Shown here piece by piece: positions 37,040-45,423 of a DNA stretch of 64,000 nt (within the stretch, counting starts at the first letter, position 1; the number at the start of each line of letters is the position of its first letter). The notes beneath the pieces were generated by a model. The model was not told the origin of the DNA. It was given only the letters and a program-made list of their open reading frames with translations, and made no database searches. Origin of the DNA: Spirochaetota bacterium (GTDB lineage: Bacteria > Spirochaetota > UBA4802 > UBA5550); contig JAGNKX010000004.1 of the NCBI GenBank assembly GCA_017999915.1, positions 124,001 through 188,000 on the forward strand, written 5' to 3'. Both the position numbers and the translations under genes were made by a program.

Positions 37040-38089
37040 ATGGCAATGAACATGATCATGAGAATAATCCTATCAATCCTGCTGTGCCTTGTTCCCGCCA
37101 CCTTGTCGGCCATGGAGGATGAAAAAAGCGATTCATCCGCACTTTCACGGGCCGTCGATATCGATAAAGCTGACAAATCCGAAAAGACCGAAAAGCTCGG
37201 CGCGGCCGGGAAACAAAAAAATGAAAACCACGTGACCCCGGAAGAGCTGGCCGAGCGGATTAAGACCGACAAGATAAAGAAATCATCGATTCGCTATTCC
37301 ATCCTTTTCGGGTTCCCGGTCAATACCTACGTGGTGGCCATGCTGACCTGGGACTGGGGAAAGACCACGAAATTCCGTCTGTCCCATGAGGGCTGGTTCG
37401 GGGCTAATACCTATAGCGGAGGAGCCGATAAGGCCGCACACATGTATTCTCATTACTTATTGATGAGGGTTTTTTACAATATTTTCAACTACACTGAAAG
37501 CGGGAAGCCCATAAAGTGGGCCTACGCGGCCGGTCTGACCGGCTTCCTGGCACTGGGCATTGAGATCGGAGACGGATTCTGCAAGAACCAGCACGGCTTC
37601 AGCGTAGCGGACCTTACCATGGGCTTTCTTGGCATAGGCATCGCCTCGATCCTTGAGCTGTTCCCCGAGGTCGATGCCTTTGTCAGCCTCAGCGCCCAGT
37701 ACATCCCGACAAAATATTTCAGGAAATACCCACAGAGATTGAAATGGCTGATGGACGACTACAGCGGCTGGAGGTTCATGGCCAATATCAAGCTGGCGGG
37801 ATTTCGATATATCGGCATCAACGTCCCGGAGTTCATGCGGTACATCCAGTTTGACATAGGATACTATACGAAAGGCTATACGAAATATGATTACCGGTAC
37901 GCGGAGATACAGAGGACCATGACCACGCATGGAAAAACGAGAAACATTTACATCGGCATATCCGTCAACCTGGCCGAATTCATCAAGGATTTTTTCAAGG
38001 ATAAGGACAGCCTCGCCTGCCGCGCCCTCCAGCAGCCCTTCAAGTATTACCACGTTCCTCTGGGCGTAGATCAGAGGTTCAGATTGTAA
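37040..38089 (+). CDS. DUF2279-family periplasmic protein
   Basis: About 349 residues from the ATG at 37040; three other in-frame ATGs follow within 20 bases. The signal peptide ends 'VPATLSAMED' and is followed by a charged linker (about 25-80). The core shows the DUF2279 pattern: 'GADKAAHMYSHYLL', 'WAYAAGLTGFLALGIEIGDGF' and 'GFSVADLTMGFLGIG', with two hydrophobic helices in the middle. The family is described as putative periplasmic lipoproteins of unknown role. It lies in the operon with the protease pair, suggesting an envelope function linked to the cluster. Confidence 0.75.
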   Translation: MAMNMIMRIILSILLCLVPATLSAMEDEKSDSSALSRAVDIDKADKSEKTEKLGAAGKQKNENHVTPEELAERIKTDKIKKSSIRYSILFGFPVNTYVVAMLTWDWGKTTKFRLSHEGWFGANTYSGGADKAAHMYSHYLLMRVFYNIFNYTESGKPIKWAYAAGLTGFLALGIEIGDGFCKNQHGFSVADLTMGFLGIGIASILELFPEVDAFVSLSAQYIPTKYFRKYPQRLKWLMDDYSGWRFMANIKLAGFRYIGINVPEFMRYIQFDIGYYTKGYTKYDYRYAEIQRTMTTHGKTRNIYIGISVNLAEFIKDFFKDKDSLACRALQQPFKYYHVPLGVDQRFRL

Positions 38090-38100
38090 AGGGGGATCCC

Positions 38101-38565
38101 ATGAAAGAAAAAGACGCTGCCGTTGATTACAAGGAGCACCAGCTCATACTCTATGTCGAAAAAAAGGACGGCTCCTACGGGCCGGTGAAAACAGGCTCGT
38201 ACATTTCAAAGAACTACATCGATGATTTCTGGTACAAGCGCCACAACCTTGAGAAGGAGCTCCTGGAAAAGGTCCGTCGTGGCGAGATGAGCCCGGTGGC
38301 ATATTACATGACCCTCGAGGAATTGACCCCTTCGGAGCTGGCCGCCAGGGTAAAGCTGAGCGCGCGCAAGGTGAAAAAGCACATGGACCCCGGACTTTTC
38401 GGCACTGCCACGCTGGAGCAGCTGAAACGATACTGCGGGGTATTCAACGTCCCGCTGGCGAACATGGTGCAGGCCATCGTGACGGATAAAAAAAACTTGA
38501 AAGTTTATGAAGAAAAAACTGATAATCCATTCTTCTCGATCTTGAAAATCGCTGCGGGGAAATAA
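38101..38565 (+). CDS. Small protein with XRE-like helix-turn-helix
   Basis: A 154-residue protein of no recognised family. Residues about 75-125 ('LTPSELAARVKLSARKVKKHM...LKRYCGVFNVPLANMVQ') resemble an XRE/Cro-like helix-turn-helix. The N-terminal part is charged and beta-rich. GGGGG precedes the ATG, and the stop overlaps the next start by one base (TAATG), so it is coupled to the BtrH-like gene. It could be a transcription factor or a protein-binding adaptor. Confidence 0.6.
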   Translation: MKEKDAAVDYKEHQLILYVEKKDGSYGPVKTGSYISKNYIDDFWYKRHNLEKELLEKVRRGEMSPVAYYMTLEELTPSELAARVKLSARKVKKHMDPGLFGTATLEQLKRYCGVFNVPLANMVQAIVTDKKNLKVYEEKTDNPFFSILKIAAGK

Positions 38566-39569
38566 TGACATTCCAGCATAAAATGGCGGCCCATTGCGAG
38601 TCGGGGACAGTGACGGCCCTTCTGAATCATGGCGGCCTTGATATATCGGAACCCCTTGTCTTCGGCATATCCGCCGGCATATTTTTTGGATATTTCGAGT
38701 CAAAGAAGTTTCCGTTCCCGACCTTTGTCGTGCGCAACAGGCCGGGACAGATCCGTACCGGCATGGCCCGGCGCATCGGGGTATCCTTCAGGGAGCAGAG
38801 ATTCAGGAACCCGGAAAAAGGAGAACGGGAGCTCGACAGGCTTCTGTCGGAGAAAATACCGGTGGCCTGCCAGACCGACTTTTTCTACATGAATTACCTG
38901 CCCAACCATGTGCGGGTCCATATCAACGTGCATTTCATCACGGTCGTGGAAAGGCGAGGGGATACATATATGGTAAGCGATTGCTATTCCCCGACCCTGG
39001 CTGAGCTTGACCGTGATTCTTTCATGAAGGCCCGTTTTGCCGGCGGCAGTTTCTCCCCGAAGGGTTTCCTTTTCCATCCTGTTTCTATACCGTCCGAAAT
39101 CGATTACCGCACCGCCATCTGGAAGGGGATCAGGAGCGCCGCGTTCAACATGGTGAAGCTGCCGATTCCTTTTATCGGCGTCAAGGGGATCAGGCTCTTT
39201 GCCAAAAAGGTGGTGGACTGGCCCAGGCTCGCCAGGGACACGGAGCATCTTTCCCATGAAATAATGAAAATAAACATATTTCTTGAAGATCAGGGTACCG
39301 GCGGGGCCGGGTTCCGTTTCATGTACGCGACCTTTCTGCGCGAGGCATCCGAGCTGCTTAACGATCCGGACCTTCTGGAAATGTCAAAACGCATCATGGA
39401 GATCGGTGACCGATGGCGCGAGATATCGCTGTTTTCCGCAAGAATCGGCAAACGACGCGACTTCAGCCCGGAACGGCTGAAGGAATTGAGCGGCATGATC
39501 TACGACAGGGCCGATGCGGAGGAGCGTTTTTTCAGGGATATGCTGAAGCTCTGCAAATCAAAGAAATGA
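38565..39569 (+). CDS. BtrH-like acyl-ACP acyltransferase
   Basis: A 334-residue protein. The N-terminus 'FQHKMAAHCESGTVTALLNHGG...PLVFGISAGIFFGYF' matches the BtrH_N domain (family of butirosin BtrH), with Cys11 in 'HCES', and the remainder corresponds to the DUF4872-type C-terminal part. In butirosin biosynthesis BtrH transfers an aminoacyl side chain from an acyl carrier protein to an aminoglycoside. Here an ACP gene follows eight bases downstream, which strongly supports transfer of an ACP-bound acyl group to an unknown acceptor. Confidence 0.82.
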   Translation: MTFQHKMAAHCESGTVTALLNHGGLDISEPLVFGISAGIFFGYFESKKFPFPTFVVRNRPGQIRTGMARRIGVSFREQRFRNPEKGERELDRLLSEKIPVACQTDFFYMNYLPNHVRVHINVHFITVVERRGDTYMVSDCYSPTLAELDRDSFMKARFAGGSFSPKGFLFHPVSIPSEIDYRTAIWKGIRSAAFNMVKLPIPFIGVKGIRLFAKKVVDWPRLARDTEHLSHEIMKINIFLEDQGTGGAGFRFMYATFLREASELLNDPDLLEMSKRIMEIGDRWREISLFSARIGKRRDFSPERLKELSGMIYDRADAEERFFRDMLKLCKSKK

Positions 39570-39576
39570 ATACCAT

Positions 39577-39867
39577 ATGAGAGGACCGAATTATAATATG
39601 ACTGAAAACAGCCTTAACGACGAAATAAAGCTGCTTATAATCAAAACGCTTAATATTGAGGATGTGCAACCTGATGAAGTGGTCGATGAAGATCCGCTGT
39701 TCGGCGAGGGAAACGTTCTTGGCCTGGATTCAATCGATGCGCTGGAGATCGTCATGGCCCTTCAGGAAAAATACGGCGTGCGGATCGACGACAAGAACCA
39801 GTCGCGCTTTATCCTGCGATCCATCGCCACCATCGCCGATTTCATAGAAAAAAACAGGACGAGATAG
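39577..39867 (+). CDS. Acyl carrier protein, second
   Basis: An acidic 96-residue protein (89 if the ATG at 39598 is used). The phosphopantetheinylated Ser52 lies in 'LGLDSIDALEIVMAL', the classical ACP motif. It is the last plus-strand gene of the operon, immediately after the BtrH-like acyltransferase, and is convergent with radical SAM enzyme 3. The pairing suggests that this carrier delivers the acyl group used by the BtrH-like enzyme, distinct from the first ACP beside the KS and AT. Confidence 0.9.
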   Translation: MRGPNYNMTENSLNDEIKLLIIKTLNIEDVQPDEVVDEDPLFGEGNVLGLDSIDALEIVMALQEKYGVRIDDKNQSRFILRSIATIADFIEKNRTR

Positions 39868-39873
39868 GCTTTT

Positions 39874-41244
39874 CTACGGCCCAACGTAAAATTCATCCTT
39901 TGAAACGTCGACGGCCCCGCGAAGCTTGGCCTGCAAAACAAGGGCGAAGATGGTTTTATGGATCCTGTCACCGTTGAATTTTGACAAATAAAAACCCGTG
40001 CGCCCGAGTATCTCTTTCCATGAATATCCCGCGTCACCGACATTTTTAAGGGCGTCGAATATTTCCTCATCGCGAATGGCGGGATTTCGGAAATTTATCA
40101 GTTTGCCGTCATCAAGGGTTCCTTCTTTTTTCAACCTTTGGTAGAGGCGCGTTCCCGGAAGCGCCTTCACCGGGAATATCACCGGTACTATCTTCATTTC
40201 ATTGCAGAATTCAACGGTCCTGTAATAGGTGTCGATATCATCATCCTCATAGCCGATCACAAACCAGCCTGACACGAGGATCCCCTGGTCCTGGATGAAG
40301 CGGATGGAATCCTTCATGGAAGCCAATACATCTGACGAGGAAGGAGCTCCCATTTTTCTGATGGCTCCGGACTTCGCGAGTGTTGACGGATTAATTGATT
40401 CCATTCCGATGGCGGCGTAAATCAGCCCTGATTCGGCCGCCTTTTTGATGACGGCCCTACCTCTCTCATCCAATGCCGCATCGAGGTTGGCCTGCCCGGT
40501 CCAAAATCTTTTTTTCTTTAATCCTGAAATCGCGTCGTATAGATCGCAATAATAATCATACACGGGCGGCTTGCCGAAAACCGAATCATCGAGGATGTAG
40601 TAGTAATTCTTGAACGATTCAATCTCACGCACCACATCTGACACAGGCTTCATCCTGTAACCGGGACCGAATATTTCCGTGACCGAACAGAAGTCGCAGT
40701 TCACGGGACAGCCTCGAACGGCATACACCGTATCAAAAACATATTTTTTTCTATAAAGGGAGCGGATCGGGACGATGGTTTTTGTAAGATCCGGGTAGGT
40801 GTTGATCTTATGGATAGAGTATGGTCCCGGATCAAAGACAGCAGGCGAACAAACGTAAAAATTCCTGAGTTTCTTTTTTTCAGCGTCTGAAACGATAACG
40901 GGCCATAACTCCTCCGCTTCACCTACCGCCACGGCGTCAGCGTGCTCGATGGCGCGGAACGGCACCATTGACGGCTGCGGACCTCCGAGTACGACAGGAA
41001 TTCCCCGCCGCCGGAATTCATCGGCGAGTTCATAGGCCCTGTTTTCCGCCGTGTATCTGAAGCTTATTCCCACCAGGTCGGCGGGCTCGTCGAAGCGCAC
41101 ATCGTCTTCCCATAACAGATCGACAAATGAATAATCATGTCCCGGGGCGGATCCGGCAAGTATCGGCAAAGACAAGGGCATGAACGGGTCGTTTTGACGA
41201 AGGGGATCGGTCAGGGATGCGGCGAGGATCAGTTTGATTTTCAT
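39874..41244 (-). CDS. B12-binding-domain radical SAM enzyme 3
   Basis: About 457 residues from the ATG at 41244; a longer TTG frame starts at 41280. Cobalamin-binding-type N-domain ('LVGISFRYTAENR', 'VVLGGPQPSMVP', 'VAVGEAEELWP') and radical SAM domain with the CX3CX2C motif in 'VRGCPVNCDFC'; later 'GMESINPSTLAKSG' and 'SGWFVIGYEDDD'. Third enzyme of this architecture in the 24-43 kb block. It is encoded opposite to the ACP/BtrH operon, only seven bases from its end. Confidence 0.87.
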   Translation of the reverse strand: MKIKLILAASLTDPLRQNDPFMPLSLPILAGSAPGHDYSFVDLLWEDDVRFDEPADLVGISFRYTAENRAYELADEFRRRGIPVVLGGPQPSMVPFRAIEHADAVAVGEAEELWPVIVSDAEKKKLRNFYVCSPAVFDPGPYSIHKINTYPDLTKTIVPIRSLYRKKYVFDTVYAVRGCPVNCDFCSVTEIFGPGYRMKPVSDVVREIESFKNYYYILDDSVFGKPPVYDYYCDLYDAISGLKKKRFWTGQANLDAALDERGRAVIKKAAESGLIYAAIGMESINPSTLAKSGAIRKMGAPSSSDVLASMKDSIRFIQDQGILVSGWFVIGYEDDDIDTYYRTVEFCNEMKIVPVIFPVKALPGTRLYQRLKKEGTLDDGKLINFRNPAIRDEEIFDALKNVGDAGYSWKEILGRTGFYLSKFNGDRIHKTIFALVLQAKLRGAVDVSKDEFYVGP

Positions 41245-41364
41245 GTATGCAATATTCTCAGCAATTGTGATTAAATGCAATTAATATTTGGTGACCACGC
41301 GCCGGTTTTTACCACGGATCAAAAAAGTAATTGAAAAATAACAATTTCCCCCGACACTATCATC

Positions 41365-41775
41365 ATGAAATTGTCAACACGATCTCGATATGGCATCCGC
41401 GCTCTTCTGGATCTCGCCATGAACAGCGGAGATAAGCCTGTCAGCATAACCGACATTGCCAGGCGTCAAAGAATTTCACCGAGATACCTGGAAAATATCT
41501 TTCACGGCCTCAAGACAGCCGGCATCCTCGGAAGCTCAAAGGGGAAGGGAGGAGGGTTTTATCTTTCAAAACAACTGAAAGAGATAAGCGTTCTCTCGAT
41601 CATTGACATTCTCGACGGTAAGCTCGCTATCGTTGATTGCCTTGAACATGAAGGAGAGTGTGAAATGGACGGAGAGTGCTATACCCGCATGATGTGGGAA
41701 AGCCTCAACAAAGAAATCCGCCGCGCTTTTTCAAATGTCAATCTGGATGATGTATTCGGCACAATCAAGAAATGA
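41365..41775 (+). CDS. Rrf2-family regulator with three cysteines
   Basis: A 136-residue winged-helix transcription factor. The N-terminal 'MKLSTRSRYGIRALLDLA' and 'ISPRYLENIFHGLKTAGIL' are typical Rrf2. Cysteines 92, 99 and 105 ('DCLEHEGECEMDGEC') occupy the positions of the IscR iron-sulfur ligands, so it may sense oxygen, iron or cluster status. It sits between divergent/convergent genes inside the radical-SAM-rich cluster, a plausible control of oxygen-sensitive enzymes. This is inference. Confidence 0.92.
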   Translation: MKLSTRSRYGIRALLDLAMNSGDKPVSITDIARRQRISPRYLENIFHGLKTAGILGSSKGKGGGFYLSKQLKEISVLSIIDILDGKLAIVDCLEHEGECEMDGECYTRMMWESLNKEIRRAFSNVNLDDVFGTIKK

Positions 41776-41781
41776 CGCCTG

Positions 41782-42825
41782 TTACTTTTTCACGGCTGTG
41801 ATGACCCCAAGTCCCGGCGTGCGCTTTATGCAAAAATCACGAATAGCGGAAAACCCGGATTCCTCGAGCCATCTTCTGACATCGCTCCTGTTGTGAAACG
41901 TTCCTTCGGTTGAATTATAAAGTTCCAGCTTCAAGAGGGCCGCATTGGTTTTCATCAACTGTGAAGATGGGACATGACCGAGATGGTCCATGATGATTAT
42001 CATGCCCTGAGGCGCAAGGGATTCATGAAATTTTCTCAATAATACCACAAGTTCACCGGGCTTGAATATCCTTATCACGTTGAATACGAGCATGACATCA
42101 TAACCGTTCCCAATAGGATCGCTGATGAAATCCCCGGCTTTGAAGGTTATTCGATCCGACAATCCGAATGATTCGATATTATCAACAGCCGTTTTTTCAG
42201 CCGGCTCCCAATCGTACACGATACAGGAGAGATTCTGGTATCGGAGGCATAATTCGATGCAGTACTGTCCGTGACTTCCGCCTATATCGATCACCCTCGC
42301 CGCGCCTGACGGTAATGTGACCTTTTTCAGGAGCTCCTGCGCCACGAGAACGGCCGAGCATTGCAATCCCGCATGGTAGGCGTTCCAGCATTCCGGATGC
42401 CGGTCGAGCCACTGCCATCCGGGTATATGGGGCTTACCGATTTGGATCGACCGGTCAAGATAATCCCACCGCAAGGACATATCGTTGAATTGATGGAACA
42501 GGGCAGCGATAGAGTAGGGTGAGCCCGACAGAAGCCATTTCCTGGTGCAGGCGGTATTTCGGTAGTATCCACGCTTCAGTTTGAGATACCCAAGATGGAC
42601 GAGAGCATCGAGAAGCAGTATCAGCCCACGCTGGTCAACATTTATTACAGATGCCATATCGCCAGCATTTTTAGCTTCTGTTCCAAGACAGTCAAAAATG
42701 CCCAGCTTCAGCGCGGTCGCGACAGCCTTGAACGACAGCATGCCGAGAAGGTCGATCATCGGGGCCGGCCCCTTGTTGAGGCGGTTTATGCCAATTTTTT
42801 CCAGAGCGTTTAATGTAAGAGGCAT
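41782..42825 (-). CDS. SAM-dependent O-methyltransferase-like protein
   Basis: A 347-residue protein of the acetylserotonin/hydroxyneurosporene-type methyltransferase group: an N-terminal winged-helix dimerisation domain ('FKAVATALKLGIFDCLG', 'LILLLDALVHLGYL') followed by a Rossmann methyltransferase domain (motif I 'VIDIGGSHGQYC', motif IV-like 'YDVMLVFNVIRIF', 'MIIIMDHLG'). It probably methylates a hydroxyl of a small molecule. It lies 14 bases downstream of the MBL gene and is convergent with the Rrf2 gene. Confidence 0.87.
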   Translation of the reverse strand: MPLTLNALEKIGINRLNKGPAPMIDLLGMLSFKAVATALKLGIFDCLGTEAKNAGDMASVINVDQRGLILLLDALVHLGYLKLKRGYYRNTACTRKWLLSGSPYSIAALFHQFNDMSLRWDYLDRSIQIGKPHIPGWQWLDRHPECWNAYHAGLQCSAVLVAQELLKKVTLPSGAARVIDIGGSHGQYCIELCLRYQNLSCIVYDWEPAEKTAVDNIESFGLSDRITFKAGDFISDPIGNGYDVMLVFNVIRIFKPGELVVLLRKFHESLAPQGMIIIMDHLGHVPSSQLMKTNAALLKLELYNSTEGTFHNRSDVRRWLEESGFSAIRDFCIKRTPGLGVITAVKK

Positions 42826-42839
42826 GATGCAGCCCGGTA

Positions 42840-43694
42840 TTAGTTTTTTCCGAAACCATAGTAGGCATGCTGTTGCGTGAAACCGGCAAACCCGTATTTT
42901 TCCGCGGTCTTTTCGAATTTTTTCCAGTTATCCCCGTAATGATAAAGGTAAAGTTTTTTCTTTATTTCAGCCGGGAGCTGGTTGAGCTCATCAATGCCGG
43001 CATGGACTCCGCCATTGAAAAACTGGCAGTCATGAAAGATAGCTTCGAAATTGAACTCCCTGTCATAATCGACCACCAGAGAAGGATCGTAGCGCGTATC
43101 GCTGCTGAAGAAGATACGATCGTCTATAATCACAGCGCAGCTCCAGAAAGAGCTCTGCCAGTCCGGTGCCGTGTCGGGAATATGCTTGGTGCGAACCATC
43201 TTGATATCGATGCTCCCGACTTTCACGGCGAAGGTATCCCGGGCATATTTAGGGATCTTGTCTGGCCTGATCACCTCGAAGAAGTCATCGAACGTTAGCA
43301 CCTTGTGGGCCGTTCTCTCATTATGGCCGAGCCCGCCTCGCAGCGATGTTTCCCAGAGTAGATGCTGAAATGTTTCATTGATGACCATCACCGGCCTGCG
43401 CTTCGCGAAGTATCGTCCCATGATCGCAAGCTCTTCGAGACCGCCGATATGATCGGCATGGGAATGGGTGACGAGAATGTTACGTACATCGGTTATCGTC
43501 AGGCCGACGTCATGCATGGCCTGGGGGCATCGATGACCGCAATCGATGAGAAGATGGTCTTTACCCTTGATAACGACGAGAATGGTATGGTATTGCTCCT
43601 TGGTGAAAGCGCTGCCGACGCCGAGAAAAAAAATATCCAGGCCGCCTTTATTGGCAAGGGACAGCTTGCGCTTCCCAAGGGGTTTAATCTTCAT
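42840..43694 (-). CDS. Metallo-beta-lactamase-fold hydrolase
   Basis: About 284 residues from ATG 43694 ('MKIKPLGKRKLSLANKGG'); a longer frame reaches 43883 but its extra N-terminus looks untypical, although it contains a hydrophobic stretch that could be a signal anchor. The zinc-binding signature 'THSHADHIGG' is clear, with downstream 'FSSDTRYD' and 'FHDCQF' contributing ligands. Related to the glyoxalase II/RNase Z superfamily. In trans-AT polyketide clusters an MBL hydrolase (PksB type) often acts as a thioesterase-like editor, so a similar role is possible here, but it is not demonstrated. Confidence 0.82.
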   Translation of the reverse strand: MKIKPLGKRKLSLANKGGLDIFFLGVGSAFTKEQYHTILVVIKGKDHLLIDCGHRCPQAMHDVGLTITDVRNILVTHSHADHIGGLEELAIMGRYFAKRRPVMVINETFQHLLWETSLRGGLGHNERTAHKVLTFDDFFEVIRPDKIPKYARDTFAVKVGSIDIKMVRTKHIPDTAPDWQSSFWSCAVIIDDRIFFSSDTRYDPSLVVDYDREFNFEAIFHDCQFFNGGVHAGIDELNQLPAEIKKKLYLYHYGDNWKKFEKTAEKYGFAGFTQQHAYYGFGKN

Positions 43695-43942
43695 ACGACG
43701 CCTCAATGATTCGATAATGGAACATTCATGGTGATGTGTTGCTGCAAAATATCGAGTTGGAAAATAAAAAGTCAAGACTATTAACAGGCATATAATATTT
43801 TTTCGGCCGTTCATGATTACATTTAATCGGTTTGACATGATTGATCTTGCCGGTATTATTATTGACATTATGTCAGCTTGCATAATTAGATGTGAAGGCG
43901 GTCATCCGGCGGATGATTAATATCTGTAATAAAAAGGTCATT

Positions 43943-44503
43943 ATGGCATTTACCCGAACCGGCAATATCTGGCAGTCATTTAAGACCGTCCTCTTCATCG
44001 TATTGATACTCTGGTTGATCCTTATTATCGGTCTGTTCTTGCCACTGGAGAATTTCGGGATAAAACCACGGACGGTTCACGGCTTGATGGGGATATTATT
44101 CGCTCCCTTCATTCATTCAGGTATCGAGCATCTCCTGACAAACTCCATAAGCCTTCTTATCCTTGGCTCGATCTTCCTTACCATGGAGCGAAAGCTTTCG
44201 ATATTCCTTGTCATTCAGATAATACTTATAGGGGGGGGCGGCACCTGGCTTATCGGCCGGTCGGAATACACCCATGTCGGTGCCAGCGGCGTCATCTACG
44301 GCATCCTGGGGTATCTGCTGACCATGGGCTTCTTCAGCCGCAACGCAAAGGCGATCGTCGTCTCCATTGTCGTTTTTATTCTCTATGGCGGCGCCATTTG
44401 GGGAATATTTCCAACAGTCGGCTTCATATCATGGGAGAGCCACCTGTGCGGCTTCATAGCCGGCATAATCACCGCCAGGCAAAACTCCAATAATAAAAGA
44501 TGA
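43943..44503 (+). CDS. Rhomboid-family intramembrane serine protease
   Basis: About 187 residues from ATG 43943, which follows AAAAAGG at suitable spacing; a GTG at 43892 is less likely. Six hydrophobic helices. The catalytic Ser lies in 'VGASGVIYGILGY' and the His in 'WESHLCGFIAG'; 'GIEHLLTNSISLL' carries the conserved His/Asn of helix 2. It cleaves transmembrane substrates within the inner membrane. First gene outside the acyl cluster. Confidence 0.92.
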   Translation: MAFTRTGNIWQSFKTVLFIVLILWLILIIGLFLPLENFGIKPRTVHGLMGILFAPFIHSGIEHLLTNSISLLILGSIFLTMERKLSIFLVIQIILIGGGGTWLIGRSEYTHVGASGVIYGILGYLLTMGFFSRNAKAIVVSIVVFILYGGAIWGIFPTVGFISWESHLCGFIAGIITARQNSNNKR

Positions 44504-44526
44504 TGCTACGATGCTACCGACGTCGC

Positions 44527-45387
44527 TCAATGCCCGCCTTTCTTCTCACATCGAGGATTGGGCAGTATGGTAACATGGTAGCAGCGCTGGTTCCTTTCCC
44601 AAATGGCGTATAGCATTCCCTCTTCCTGAAGTTGGACGAGTGTCTCCATCAGCATCGCCCGGAACTGGCCCCGCAAAGCGTCGCCGAGAAGAAAGCCCAT
44701 CCGTGTTCTGAGCATATCCATAACGACGTCGGATATGGCGTTGCTGGCCACGGGCCGGGGCAGAGAAACGAAATAATCATCGTAAAAGATATCGAAGCTT
44801 ATGCCGTAGCTGTGGGAGGTGATTTCCGTGGCGTTCGCGTTTATTGTGCGGAGATCCGTCTGGTATGACGCGGGGCGCAGCATCGAAGACAGTGCTATCT
44901 TGACCGGAGGCAGTTTCAGTCGTGTGGCTATGTTTTGCTGAAACCTATCTGTGATCGCCTTGAGACCGCATGCGGCCACCGGGGTAAGGACCCGGTACTT
45001 TTCACGGACATTGTAAAAATAATACAGCTTTTCGGTTCCTGATTTGACCTTTACCAGTGAACCGCCCTTGACGAGGTCGGACAAGGAATCGTCGATCGCT
45101 ATCGGTTTCATGCCCGACCTGGCGGCCACATCCATATGGGCTGGAAAAAGATATGTACGCAGTTTCAATTCCCTCTGCGGCGTGGCATAATCGTCATAGA
45201 GGGGAAGATTTTCTATATAACCCCTTTCAGTTGCATGGATTGTGTCGAGATAAGAGGTGATGTCCTTCACCGTGCTGTTGTAATAATAGCCATAACTGGC
45301 TGCAATTGATAGGGCCGATATGACTGCTGCAGCTATTATCCAGATGAGCAGTCTTGCCCGAAACGGCGCTGTTTGTGATGGTTCCAT
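44527..45387 (-). CDS. DUF5715-like exported protein related to M15 peptidases
   Basis: A 286-residue protein with one N-terminal transmembrane helix (about 12-34) and a periplasmic domain. The segment 'SSMLRPASYQTDLRTINANATEITSHSYGISFDIFYDD' and the later 'YAIWERNQRCYHVTILP' recall the zinc-binding pattern of D-Ala-D-Ala carboxypeptidase-like M15 folds (His, Asp, His). It may bind or cut peptidoglycan. I am not sure that it is catalytically active. Confidence 0.65.
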   Translation of the reverse strand: MEPSQTAPFRARLLIWIIAAAVISALSIAASYGYYYNSTVKDITSYLDTIHATERGYIENLPLYDDYATPQRELKLRTYLFPAHMDVAARSGMKPIAIDDSLSDLVKGGSLVKVKSGTEKLYYFYNVREKYRVLTPVAACGLKAITDRFQQNIATRLKLPPVKIALSSMLRPASYQTDLRTINANATEITSHSYGISFDIFYDDYFVSLPRPVASNAISDVVMDMLRTRMGFLLGDALRGQFRAMLMETLVQLQEEGMLYAIWERNQRCYHVTILPNPRCEKKGGH

Positions 45388-45423
45388 ATTGGTTGTTCCA
45401 TTGACGATTTAATTTATTGATTT

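Noticed and set aside
42840-43883. Extended start of the MBL hydrolase with a transmembrane segment
   Set aside because: The extra 63 codons lack a clear ribosome-binding site and family similarity; the start at 43694 is preferred, although an anchor cannot be excluded.
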